NCBI RefSeq assembly: GCF_009759665.1
Contig: NZ_WQNE01000030.1
Span: 1-64,000, forward strand
DNA: 64,000 nucleotides
Origin: Bradyrhizobium cajani
GTDB lineage: Bacteria > Pseudomonadota > Alphaproteobacteria > Rhizobiales > Xanthobacteraceae
Reading direction: 5' to 3'
How positions within the stretch are numbered: position 1 is the stretch's first letter; each line of letters starts with the position of its first letter. This document shows, piece after piece, positions 35,620 through 42,555 of this stretch. The position numbers and the translations under genes are program-made. The notes under the pieces are model-generated. The model saw nothing but the letters and a program-made list of their open reading frames with translations. It ran no database searches and was not told the DNA's origin.

Positions 35620-35692
35620 TCCGGAAACGGCCAACCCCTTACAGCAGGGCTGTCGCATGTGACGAAAAACTTGGCGAATAGCTCGCCCGCCG

Positions 35693-35805
35693 CCATCCTT
35701 CGAGACGCCCGCCTGCGGCGGGCCCTCAGGATGAGGTCGGTTTTTGCGGCGAAATATCAGACCCTCATGGTGAGGAGCCCGCCAAAGCGGGCGTCTCGAA
35801 CCATG
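35693..35805. repeat. Intergenic palindromic repeat (CATCCTTCGAGACGCC family)
   Basis: Two hairpin arms: CATCCTTCGAGACGCCCGCC with GGCGGGCCCTCAGGATG, and CCTCATGGTGAGGAGCCCGC with GCGGGCGTCTCGAACCATG. Related to the element at 9803-9935. Confidence 0.75.
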
Positions 35806-35857
35806 CAGGCCGAGCTCATCCCACAGCCTCCAACGTCATCTGCGATAGCCCTGCCCC

Positions 35858-36436
35858 TTACAGGGCTGCGCTGCGCCGCCACGTGCTGACGGTGAGCCAG
35901 ACCGCCGAGACCAGAAAGTAGAGCGCGCCGACCGCGGCATAGCCCGCGACATTCGCGATCGACGGCACCGCAGGCATCGAGGCCTGAAAGATGAAGAAGC
36001 CGCCCGCCAGCGCCGACTGGCCACCGCTGAGCGCCATGGCCCACTGCGCGCCGAAACGCTTCCAGCGCCGCACGGCCGTGCCGAGCTGGAGCAATCCGGA
36101 CAGGATCGCCCAGGCCCCGAAGATCCCGAGCACCCAGTTCATGCTCACGCGCAAGGCCAGGATGACGGCGATGGTGGTTGCCAGACTGACCAGCGCGTTC
36201 AGGCCCTGCGTGCGGTTCTGGTTCAACCCGCCGCTGCAGAGCGCGTCGAGATAATTGGCCGCAGCGTCCCATGCCGGATAGGCGACGAGCAACGTTGCTG
36301 CGATCACCGCAGACGACGGCGCGATGGTAAGGGCCGCAATGACCCAGGCGACGGAAAACGCGGCACGAAGGAAGTAGTACTGCTTCAACCATTGCGCCTG
36401 GTCGGTGGTCTCCGAAGTCAGCTCACGGTCTCTCAT
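35858..36436 (-). CDS. Multi-span membrane protein, DUF308/HdeD-like
   Basis: A 192-residue protein with about six membrane segments (AFSVAWVIAALTIA, VSLATTIAVILALRV, GALYFLVSAVWLTV and others) and short loops, resembling the DUF308/HdeD type. A GGAGAG site precedes the ATG at 36436. Upstream lies a near-copy of the operator found before the adjacent tetR gene, so this is its probable target. Function unknown; inducible envelope or stress protein is an inference. Confidence 0.8.
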   Translation of the reverse strand: MRDRELTSETTDQAQWLKQYYFLRAAFSVAWVIAALTIAPSSAVIAATLLVAYPAWDAAANYLDALCSGGLNQNRTQGLNALVSLATTIAVILALRVSMNWVLGIFGAWAILSGLLQLGTAVRRWKRFGAQWAMALSGGQSALAGGFFIFQASMPAVPSIANVAGYAAVGALYFLVSAVWLTVSTWRRSAAL

Positions 36437-36446
36437 TGCTCTCTCC

Positions 36447-36464
36447 TTACCTACTAGTTGGTAG
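36447..36464. promoter_or_regulatory. TetR operator before the membrane-protein gene
   Basis: TTACCTACTAGTTGGTAG. Read on the minus strand, CTACCAACTAGTAGGTAA matches the site before tetR (CTACCAACTGGAAGGTAG, 37124-37141) at 15 of 18 positions. Confidence 0.7.
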
Positions 36465-36528
36465 TTTTTACGCACGACAGAATGGCCCCGCCGCCTTGCC
36501 GGCTTGCAGCATGTGTCGCCCTTGTCCG

Positions 36529-37113
36529 TCAGTGCCTTATGGAAAGCCGGTCCAGCAGCGGCCGGGTGATGATGCCGAACATCTTCGGATCGCCATAGGC
36601 GCGCGCCGACAGCATCGCGCCATGAACGGTCGCCATGAATCCTTCCGCCTCGATCCGGGGTGTGCTGGAGAGATGGAGCCGGCCCTGCCGCTTGCCGCGC
36701 TCCATCACGGAGGTCAGCCACGAGGCCAGCGCGCGGAAATGGGCCCGGACCTCGAGCGCCACGTCCTCGGGCAGGATCGGAAGCTCGCTGGCAAGGAGCG
36801 CGCAGACGCAGAAGGGAGCCGTCGCGTCCTTGATGCACGCCTCCCAGTAGGCCACATAGCTTCTGAGCTGTTCGGCCGGATCCGAGATGTTGCGTTCGAG
36901 CGCCGACAGCCCGGCCTGGGCCTCCTCGCGATAGCGCGACACGAGCGTGCGGACCAGATCGACCTTGCTGGCGAAATGGTGGTGGATGCTGGGCTTGCGG
37001 ATGCCGACGATCTCGGCCACGTCGGCGTAGCTGAAGCCGTTGTAGCCGCCTGCAATGATCAGCGTGCGTGCGCAGGCGAGAATATCGTCGGCCGTTGATG
37101 AAGGACTACTCAT
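36529..37113 (-). CDS. TetR/AcrR-family transcriptional regulator
   Basis: A 194-residue TetR protein from ATG at 37113. The HTH reads GFSYADVAEIVGIRKPSIHHHFASKVDL. The C-terminal domain (AQAGLSALERNISDPAEQLR, then CVCALLASELPILPEDVALEV) belongs to the group with a TetR_C LmrA/YxaF-like ligand domain. Similar operators precede this gene and the membrane-protein gene downstream, so it likely controls itself and that gene as two transcription units. Confidence 0.9.
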   Translation of the reverse strand: MSSPSSTADDILACARTLIIAGGYNGFSYADVAEIVGIRKPSIHHHFASKVDLVRTLVSRYREEAQAGLSALERNISDPAEQLRSYVAYWEACIKDATAPFCVCALLASELPILPEDVALEVRAHFRALASWLTSVMERGKRQGRLHLSSTPRIEAEGFMATVHGAMLSARAYGDPKMFGIITRPLLDRLSIRH

Positions 37114-37123
37114 GCCAGAGCAT

Positions 37124-37141
37124 CTACCTTCCAGTTGGTAG
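37124..37141. promoter_or_regulatory. TetR autoregulatory operator
   Basis: CTACCTTCCAGTTGGTAG, an inverted repeat with CTACC/GGTAG arms, lies 11 bases before the tetR start and is paired with the site at 36447-36464. Confidence 0.7.
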
Positions 37142-37190
37142 ACAATCAAGATGGGGTGCTTCAATGATCCGTGAGTGGTAGGAGCCTTGA

Positions 37191-37691
37191 ATGACCATCC
37201 GCCCCATCCTCCGCTATCCCGACCGCCGGCTCGCAGCCCCTGCCCGCCCCGTGACCGCATTCGACGACGGCTTGCGCGAGCTCGCAGCGGATTTACTGGA
37301 GACGATGCGCGCCGCGCCGGGCATCGGCATCACCGCGCCGCATATCGGCGTGCCCTTGCGCGTCGTCGTGCTCGAGCTCGACGCCAAGGAGGGCCCGCAG
37401 CCCTACGTCAATCCACAGATCGAATGGGTCTCAAGCGAGATGATCCTGCATCGCGAGGGCAGCGTCTCGATGCCGGGCGTCAACGATGAGGTCCAGCGCC
37501 ACGCCCGCGTGCGGATCAGCTATCAGGATCTCGATGGCAACACACGAACCGAGGAATCGGACGGCTTGCGCGCGGTGTGCCACCAGCACGAGATCGACCA
37601 GCTCGACGGCATGTTCTGGATCCAGCGGCTGTCGCGGCTGAAGCGGGAGCGGCTGGTGAAGAAGTTCGAGAAGATGTCGCGGGATTCGTAG
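37191..37691 (+). CDS. Peptide deformylase homologue with altered metal site
   Basis: A 166-residue protein with the peptide deformylase fold. True deformylases bind iron by Cys in EGCLS and two His in HExxH. Here motif 2 is EGSVSMPG (Ser91 for Cys) and motif 3 is HQHEIDQLDG: His133 and Glu134 remain, but the second ligand is Gln137. Motif 1 GIGITAPHIG has His for the usual Gln. It therefore is unlikely to be a housekeeping deformylase; it may bind formyl-methionine or another substrate, or use another metal. A GGAG site supports ATG at 37191. Confidence 0.88.
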   Translation: MTIRPILRYPDRRLAAPARPVTAFDDGLRELAADLLETMRAAPGIGITAPHIGVPLRVVVLELDAKEGPQPYVNPQIEWVSSEMILHREGSVSMPGVNDEVQRHARVRISYQDLDGNTRTEESDGLRAVCHQHEIDQLDGMFWIQRLSRLKRERLVKKFEKMSRDS

Positions 37692-37844
37692 GGTCGGTTA
37701 GTTGTTGGGGAGCCACGTCCGAACATAAGGCGCGCAACAAGAACTATAGCAAACGATGATTTCGCCCCTGGCCCTGAACCGACGCCGAGCGAGAGTCTTG
37801 GCACTGCCGCTATCGCGGACGGAGAAGACTAAGCATCCGACAGA

Positions 37845-37878
37845 TCCAGACTTCGGCCTTTGACCCGTTGCGGGCGTC
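37845..37878. repeat. Dispersed repeat fragment
   Basis: TCCAGACTTCGGCCTTTGAC followed by CCGTTGCGGGCGTC. I associate this with a repeat spread through Rhizobiales genomes, often giving short spurious frames with NGSKAEV. It abuts the methyltransferase remnant. Confidence 0.55.
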
Positions 37879-37917
37879 AAGAAGATGCGCTCCAGCTGGC
37901 CACCGAGTTGCCCGAGC

Positions 37918-38100
37918 ATCGCCAATCAGCAGACTTGATCTCGCGGGTGCACCCGGTGCCTCGCCCAAATCGGTCAGAGCAAAACGCTGCTCCGTTCGCT
38001 CGGTAAGGATGCCGAGGCTCGCCAGCGTGCGCATCAGCCTGTGTAACGAGGGCGCACCCAACTCGGACCGCAGGACGGCCGGCCTTAACAACCAACAAAG
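37918..38100 (-). pseudogene. Remnant of an O-methyltransferase dimerisation domain
   Basis: The minus-strand reading LGAPSLHRLMRTLASLGILT, then RFALTDLGEAPGA matches the winged-helix dimerisation domain of plant-type O-methyltransferases (APSLYRLLRALASxGxF...FxLTPLG). The SAM-binding domain is absent; sequence passes into a dispersed repeat. About 60 residues of an expected 330-350 are left. Confidence 0.5.
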
Positions 38101-38170
38101 CCAATTGCTCCAGCGCGGATTCACGGCTAATTTCCTTGTCCTCGTCTGGGCAGATAAGCCGGGGACGAAC

Positions 38171-39136
38171 ATGGCACGATTGGGACCAGTCGCTCAGGCG
38201 GCAGGTGCACTCACCATAATTCTCGTATGTACGGCGGGCGCGGACGCGCAGATCACCGACAAGCCGCCGTTCTGGGCCTACACTTACAACCCGCCCGACT
38301 TCAAGCCGCCGCCCGATGACGGCCAACCTCGCCACGTTCCCGACAGCACGGCGAGCTATACGGTCCCACAAACGCGTAATCGCTTCCTGGCGCCGGATTG
38401 GCACCCAGGTGACCATCCGGCGATGCCGGCAGTCGTGGCGAGCGGCCGCCAGCCTGACGTCTACGCCTGCGGCTTCTGCCATCGTGCCTCTGGCACGGGT
38501 GGCCCGGAGAACGCTGATATCGCTGGCCTGCCAGTCGCCTATTTTATTCAGCAGATGCAGGACTACAGGAGCGGCAAACGCTCGACAGCACTACCCGACC
38601 GCATTCCGCAAGCCTGGATGATCTCGCTCGCGAAGGCTGCGAACGACGACGAGATCAAGGCGGCGGCTGAATATTTTGCCGCCATTAAGCCCAAGAAGTT
38701 GGTCGACGTTGTGGAGACTGAGACCGTGCCGAAACCGACGGTCGCCGGCTGGTTCTTCGTCACTAAAAACGATGAACGCGAGCCGATCGGCATGCGCATC
38801 ATCGAGACGCCTGCGGACGTCGACCGCTTCGCCAATCGCGACTCGCGCGTCCGCTTTATCGCCTATGTGCCGCCCGGTAGCGTCGCTACCGGCCGCGGGC
38901 TGGCCGCGAAGCCGGAAATCGCCTGCGCCGCCTGCCATGGCGAGAAACTGACCGGCACCGAGGTCGTGCCGGGCATCGCCGGGCGCTCGCCGACCTACAT
39001 CTTCCGCCAGCTCTACGAATACCGGCACGGCTTCCGCGCCGGGTCGGAAAGCAAGCCGATGATCGACGTGGTCAAAGCGCTCAACGAGGCAGACTTTTTG
39101 GCACTTGCCGCCTATCTCGCCACGCTGGAGCGGTGA
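38171..39136 (+). CDS. Secreted di-haem cytochrome c
   Basis: A 321-residue exported protein: signal peptide at the start (AGALTIILVCTAGADA) and two haem-c motifs, CGFCH (near residue 100) and CAACH (near residue 255), each in its own cytochrome c domain. The pattern GLPVAYFIQQMQDYRSGKR and the later SPTYIFRQLYEYRHG are repeats of one domain type, with typical distal-Met segments. It is probably a periplasmic electron carrier for a dehydrogenase, but no such enzyme is nearby. Start ATG at 38171; longer frames enter the remnant upstream. Confidence 0.85.
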   Translation: MARLGPVAQAAGALTIILVCTAGADAQITDKPPFWAYTYNPPDFKPPPDDGQPRHVPDSTASYTVPQTRNRFLAPDWHPGDHPAMPAVVASGRQPDVYACGFCHRASGTGGPENADIAGLPVAYFIQQMQDYRSGKRSTALPDRIPQAWMISLAKAANDDEIKAAAEYFAAIKPKKLVDVVETETVPKPTVAGWFFVTKNDEREPIGMRIIETPADVDRFANRDSRVRFIAYVPPGSVATGRGLAAKPEIACAACHGEKLTGTEVVPGIAGRSPTYIFRQLYEYRHGFRAGSESKPMIDVVKALNEADFLALAAYLATLER

Positions 39137-39330
39137 AGCGGTGCCGACGGTCACCTGCTGAACTTGTTATGTTTGGGCGGGCGCGGCAATGACGGGATCA
39201 GTGCCGAGCCGGAATACTGACGTTTGGTACCCGTCCCAAGAAACTTGCGAGCAGCATGAGAGCGTACTGGCGCGGCCACTAGTCAAGAAACTGGACTACC
39301 TTGGTGCCTCTCTGACGTTAAAGTTCTTGC

Positions 39331-39520
39331 ATGAAAGGCTATGGATCATTTTGCCCCGTAGCCAAAGCTGCGGAAATTCTCACGGAGCGGTGGACTCCGC
39401 TCGTGCTCCGCGAGCTGTTGCTAGGGTCTCGCCACTTCAACCAGCTTCGCCGCGGCCCCAGATGTCGCCGACCCTCCTCTCCAAGCGCCTTCAAACGCCC
39501 GCCTGGTGCACAGCCCGTCA
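39331..39520 (+). pseudogene. Frameshifted HxlR-family regulator
   Basis: The frame from ATG 39331 reads MKGYGSFCPVAKAAEILTER, then WTPLVLRELLLGSRHFNQLR, a normal HxlR N-terminus. At about 39455 bases are missing, and the family's next segment, MSPTLLSKRLQ, continues in another frame before homology ends. The gene is broken and truncated. Confidence 0.65.
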
Positions 39521-39620
39521 CCGGCCCTTTGGCAATCCGTGATTTCTTTGCTGGGCGGGGAAGAAGTGTCAGAAATCACAAGGTTGAGCTGGTCGATGTG
39601 TTGTCCATCGGAAACATGCC

Positions 39621-39758
39621 TATACCACCTCACATTTCACAGCCACGTTAGTGGTGAATGAGAAGCCGGCGCCAATTTCTGGCAGCACCGTGAGACTCCT
39701 TGAACGCCAACCCGACGGACAGTGGAAGATCAAGTCTCATATCTTCGTTCGAGAATAA
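39621..39758 (+). pseudogene. C-terminal remnant of an NTF2-like protein
   Basis: The frame ending at 39758 reads STVRLLERQPDGQWKIKSHI and FVRE before TAA, which matches the last strands of DUF4440/SnoaL-like proteins (VxVLRRQPDGxWKI). No N-terminal half is present. Together with the HxlR remnant it shows that 39.2-39.8 kb is decayed sequence. The next 230 bases up to 39987 hold no recognisable gene. Confidence 0.4.
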
Positions 39759-39987
39759 ATTCACGGGTGCCACAGCCATCCGGTCAGGCACCCACAAACC
39801 AGATGCGGAGTCGCAGGTGGTTATGTTTTTGAGACCGCCCTTGTGTCCCGGAGCTGCCACCGGCCGGGAACTGGCCGCTGGATGTTCCCATTTCTGGCAG
39901 CTTGAATGCCGATCACATCGGTTTGAGCAACGGAACATCCGTCGGTCCTCCGTATTCAATCACAGATCACAGAGAAGGGAGCGTTCA

Positions 39988-40452
39988 ATGATGAGATTGA
40001 AGATCGCCAGTCTTGCCATTCTCAGCGGTGCGGCCGTTGTCGTCTCCGCGCTCGCGAGCCCAGCGATGGCCGAGGGTAAAATGGCCAAGGGTGGGAAGTA
40101 CACTCAGGTCCAGACCAAGGGATCTCAAGCATCCGCCAAGGGCCACGTTCAGCGTCACGCGACCTACCGCAACCAGCGGATCCGTAGCGCCAATGCCGCC
40201 TTGCCGGACGGGAGAATGTATCGCAGGCCTGCCGGGCCCGGTGAGGTAGCGGGCAATGTCGTGGGCGGCGCGGTCGCGACCGCGGGGGCGATCGCAACTG
40301 CACCCTTCCGAGCCTTCGACAACAGTTACAATTATCATGGCTACGGCTATGGCGGCCGCGACTGGAAGACTTACGCCGACCATAACAAGCTTGCCTGCAC
40401 GCCCGGCACCACGTTCAAGGGTGCGGACGGCCGGCAGCATCCCTGCCAGTAA
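39988..40452 (+). CDS. Secreted basic protein with YHGYGYGG motif
   Basis: A 154-residue exported protein: signal peptide MMRLKIASLAILSGAAVVVS with cleavage after AMA, then a basic Lys/Gln-rich stretch, a Gly/Ala hydrophobic segment (AGNVVGGAVATAGAIATAP), an aromatic-Gly stretch (YNYHGYGYGG), and a two-Cys end (LACTPGTTFKGADGRQHPCQ). A GGGAG site precedes the start. No known domain. The probable Cys pair and the small hydrophobic segment suggest an envelope protein. A terminator follows. Confidence 0.8.
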   Translation: MMRLKIASLAILSGAAVVVSALASPAMAEGKMAKGGKYTQVQTKGSQASAKGHVQRHATYRNQRIRSANAALPDGRMYRRPAGPGEVAGNVVGGAVATAGAIATAPFRAFDNSYNYHGYGYGGRDWKTYADHNKLACTPGTTFKGADGRQHPCQ

Positions 40453-40474
40453 TCTCATTCGACACAAAGAGGAG

Positions 40475-40500
40475 AAAGGCGGCCGCTCGGGCCGCCTTTC
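40475..40500 (+). terminator. Rho-independent terminator
   Basis: AAAGGCGGCC (40475-40484), loop GCTCG, GGCCGCCTTT (40490-40499), then CTTT. The stem is perfect over ten pairs. Confidence 0.85.
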
Positions 40501-40561
40501 TTTGAGCGCGAGCAAGAGCGAGACTTCGCTCACTCACGCCCGCTTCCGGCCCATCGCGATA

Positions 40562-40642
40562 TTGCGCTGCGCAGCGTCCGCCGGGGTCCTCGCCGGCCTT
40601 GATCTCGTCGCCGTTCGCTGCGATCGGCTGATTGTCAAGCGG
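40562..40642 (-). pseudogene. Fragment of a GyrI-like domain
   Basis: The minus-strand reading NQPIAANGDEIKAGEDPGGR and CAAQYR nearly repeats the segment DQPIAANGDGIKAGEIPGGR of the intact AraC-GyrI gene at 43763-44641. Only about 27 codons remain. Confidence 0.6.
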
Positions 40643-40696
40643 TTCGAGACGTTGTCGCGGCGGTGAACGTGGCGGGATGGCGCCTTCCACGCGTTC

Positions 40697-41059
40697 TCAG
40701 GCCCTCTTCCCGCCCCGTTTGATCACGGGCGCCTTCCGACGCTCTCGTTTGCCGCGCGCGATCTCCGTCGCCAGCGCGTCCAGCTTCGGCTCCCAAAAAC
40801 TCCTGAACCGGCCGATCCACGCATCGACCGCCTGAAGCCCCGCAACGTCGACCGAATAGAGCCGTCTCTGCGCCTCCGCCCGGACGATTGCAAAGCCGCT
40901 CTCGCGCAGCACCTTGAGGTGCTGCGACACGGCCGCCTGGGTGATTCCGAACTCGGCCCCGATCGCTTCGACGACCTCACCGGACGCCATCTCCCCGGGC
41001 GCGAGCAGCTCGAGGATGCGACGGCGTACGGGATCGGCGAGGACCTCGAAGGCGTGCAT
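40697..41059 (-). CDS. ArsR-family transcriptional regulator
   Basis: A 120-residue winged-helix repressor: FEVLADPVRRRILELLAPGE, then FGITQAAVSQHLKVLRESGF and RRLYSVDVAGL. It lacks the metal-binding ELCVCDL motif, so it belongs to the non-metal ArsR group often paired with SRPBCC proteins. Its ATG overlaps the stop of the upstream SRPBCC gene. A lysine/arginine-rich tail follows. A palindrome upstream of the operon is its likely site. Confidence 0.92.
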   Translation of the reverse strand: MHAFEVLADPVRRRILELLAPGEMASGEVVEAIGAEFGITQAAVSQHLKVLRESGFAIVRAEAQRRLYSVDVAGLQAVDAWIGRFRSFWEPKLDALATEIARGKRERRKAPVIKRGGKRA

Positions 41060-41721
41060 CAGCTTCCCGTGCCCGGATGTGCGATGTCAGGCGGCATCTC
41101 GCCGCGATAGAACGCAATGGTGCGGTCCGAGCGCTCTTTTGCCGAGACAGGATCGACGCCGCTTGCGACGTGCGCCGCGCGCCAATACTCGCCACTTGTC
41201 GTCATGAATTCCTTGCCCTCGGGCGAGCCCATCCATGCCTCGGCCGTCTCATGGTCGACGGATGCACCGGTCGCAAGATATCGCTCAAGTCCCGCAAGCG
41301 CGAGGTCCCAACCGATGCCCACCGCACCCGGGCCGAACTGATTCCAATGATCCTCGATGATCGCGGTGTGCTCAAGCGTCAAGCGCGCCTGACTTCGTTC
41401 GGCTGTCAGCCTGACGTCGATCCAGCTCACGGCTCCGGCGAATTCCCAGGTCGCTGCAAAATGGGTCGGCGGCGCGCACGCCGTGATGGTGCCGCCCGCG
41501 TTGCCCTTGAGCTGGTACCTGCCGCCGAGCTGGAGGTCCCCCTCGACCGGCAAAAACCAGCGCGGAATGCGCTCTCTGCTGGTCACGGCGTCCCAGAGAT
41601 CTTCGACGCTGGTCTCGTAAAGCCGTGTCAATGTCACCGCACTGGCCGCTTTCCCATCTTTGTCGAAGTTCTTCACCGAACGCGTGACAAGCCCCAAAAC
41701 CCTGGCGACGTCGATCTCCAT
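41059..41721 (-). CDS. SRPBCC (AHSA1-like) domain protein
   Basis: A 220-residue START/Bet v1-fold protein. The AHSA1-type marks are VTLTRLYETSVEDLWDAVTS, RIPRWFLPVEGDLQLGGRY and HFAATWEF. Such proteins bind hydrophobic ligands. It is co-transcribed with the downstream ArsR gene, a common pairing in which the ArsR protein represses the operon. AAGGAG upstream supports the ATG at 41721 over an earlier one at 41739. Confidence 0.9.
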   Translation of the reverse strand: MEIDVARVLGLVTRSVKNFDKDGKAASAVTLTRLYETSVEDLWDAVTSRERIPRWFLPVEGDLQLGGRYQLKGNAGGTITACAPPTHFAATWEFAGAVSWIDVRLTAERSQARLTLEHTAIIEDHWNQFGPGAVGIGWDLALAGLERYLATGASVDHETAEAWMGSPEGKEFMTTSGEYWRAAHVASGVDPVSAKERSDRTIAFYRGEMPPDIAHPGTGS

Positions 41722-41769
41722 CTGCGTTCTCCTTGCCATGTCGTGCGAGGATGAATATCGGTCTATACT

Positions 41770-41793
41770 AATATAAGTCAATCCTTATATTAT
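41770..41793. promoter_or_regulatory. Candidate ArsR operator
   Basis: TAATATAAG (41770-41778), six bases, CTTATATTA (41785-41793). The nine-base arms match perfectly. It lies about 50 bases before the SRPBCC-arsR operon and next to the end of the tetR gene. Confidence 0.7.
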
Positions 41794-41806
41794 GGCCCGG
41801 GTTGCC

Positions 41807-42478
41807 CTAGCGAACAGTGCCGATGCCCGCCAGGATGAGATCGACGCCGGCAAGAAACTGCTCGCGGTCATCGTGGTCGCGCAGCCGGGTCGCCATCTGT
41901 CGCACGAACGGATATCGCGCGGGATCAAGCGCGGCCCACTGCGCGGCAACGGATGCGAGGAAAGCCGATCGATCCGTATCGGGCGCATGGACGCGGGCGT
42001 TCGCGGCGTTCTGGCCGGCGACACCGAGGATGTAGTGCACGAGCGCGGACGCTGCGTCGAATTGCGCAGCGTGGGGCACGCCGAGCGCCTGGAGCCGTCC
42101 GCCGACACCCTCGATGATCTCCAGCATCGCGGGTCGCCATGGCTCGCGGAAGAGCTGTGCACCGACCCAGGGATGGACATCGATCGCGTCGAACACGCCG
42201 AGGGCCACCGCGCGGATCGCCTCGCGCGGCTCGGCGCCACCGGCCACCTCGCTCATGACGCGCGCGATGATCGCGTCGGTGGCCGCCGCGAGCAGCTCGT
42301 TCTTGTCCGCAACGTGCCAGTAGATGGCCCCGCTTCCGGTCGCCAGATGCGCAGCGAGCGCGCGGACGGTCAGCGCGGCCTCGCCGTCGGTGTCGAGGAT
42401 CTCGATCGCGGCCGCGATGATCCGCTCCCTCGAGAGCGCGTCGGTGCGCCGTTCAATCCGGTGGGTCTTCTTCGCCAT
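41807..42478 (-). CDS. TetR-family regulator with TetR_C-type domain
   Basis: A 223-residue TetR protein from ATG at 42478 (MAKKTHRIERRTDALSRERI). The HTH is DGEAALTVRALAAHLATGSG and AIYWHVADKNELL, where the YWHV wording is typical of the subgroup that includes tetracycline-responsive TetR. It is divergent from a TetX-like flavin monooxygenase, with two operator-like repeats between. The pair is thus a candidate inducible detoxification unit. Ligand unknown. Confidence 0.9.
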   Translation of the reverse strand: MAKKTHRIERRTDALSRERIIAAAIEILDTDGEAALTVRALAAHLATGSGAIYWHVADKNELLAAATDAIIARVMSEVAGGAEPREAIRAVALGVFDAIDVHPWVGAQLFREPWRPAMLEIIEGVGGRLQALGVPHAAQFDAASALVHYILGVAGQNAANARVHAPDTDRSAFLASVAAQWAALDPARYPFVRQMATRLRDHDDREQFLAGVDLILAGIGTVR

Positions 42479-42498
42479 AGGGACCATCTTGACATGCA

Positions 42499-42534
42499 TG
42501 GAACGCTGCTCCAATACAATGGAACATCGTTCCA
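42499..42534. promoter_or_regulatory. Two TetR operators between tetR and the monooxygenase
   Basis: TGGAACGCTGCTCCA (42499-42513) and TGGAACATCGTTCCA (42520-42534). The second is a perfect TGGAAC/GTTCCA palindrome, the first an imperfect copy. Centres are 21 bases apart, two helical turns. Confidence 0.75.
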
Positions 42535-42555
42535 TAATCCATCGTAAAGGACCCG

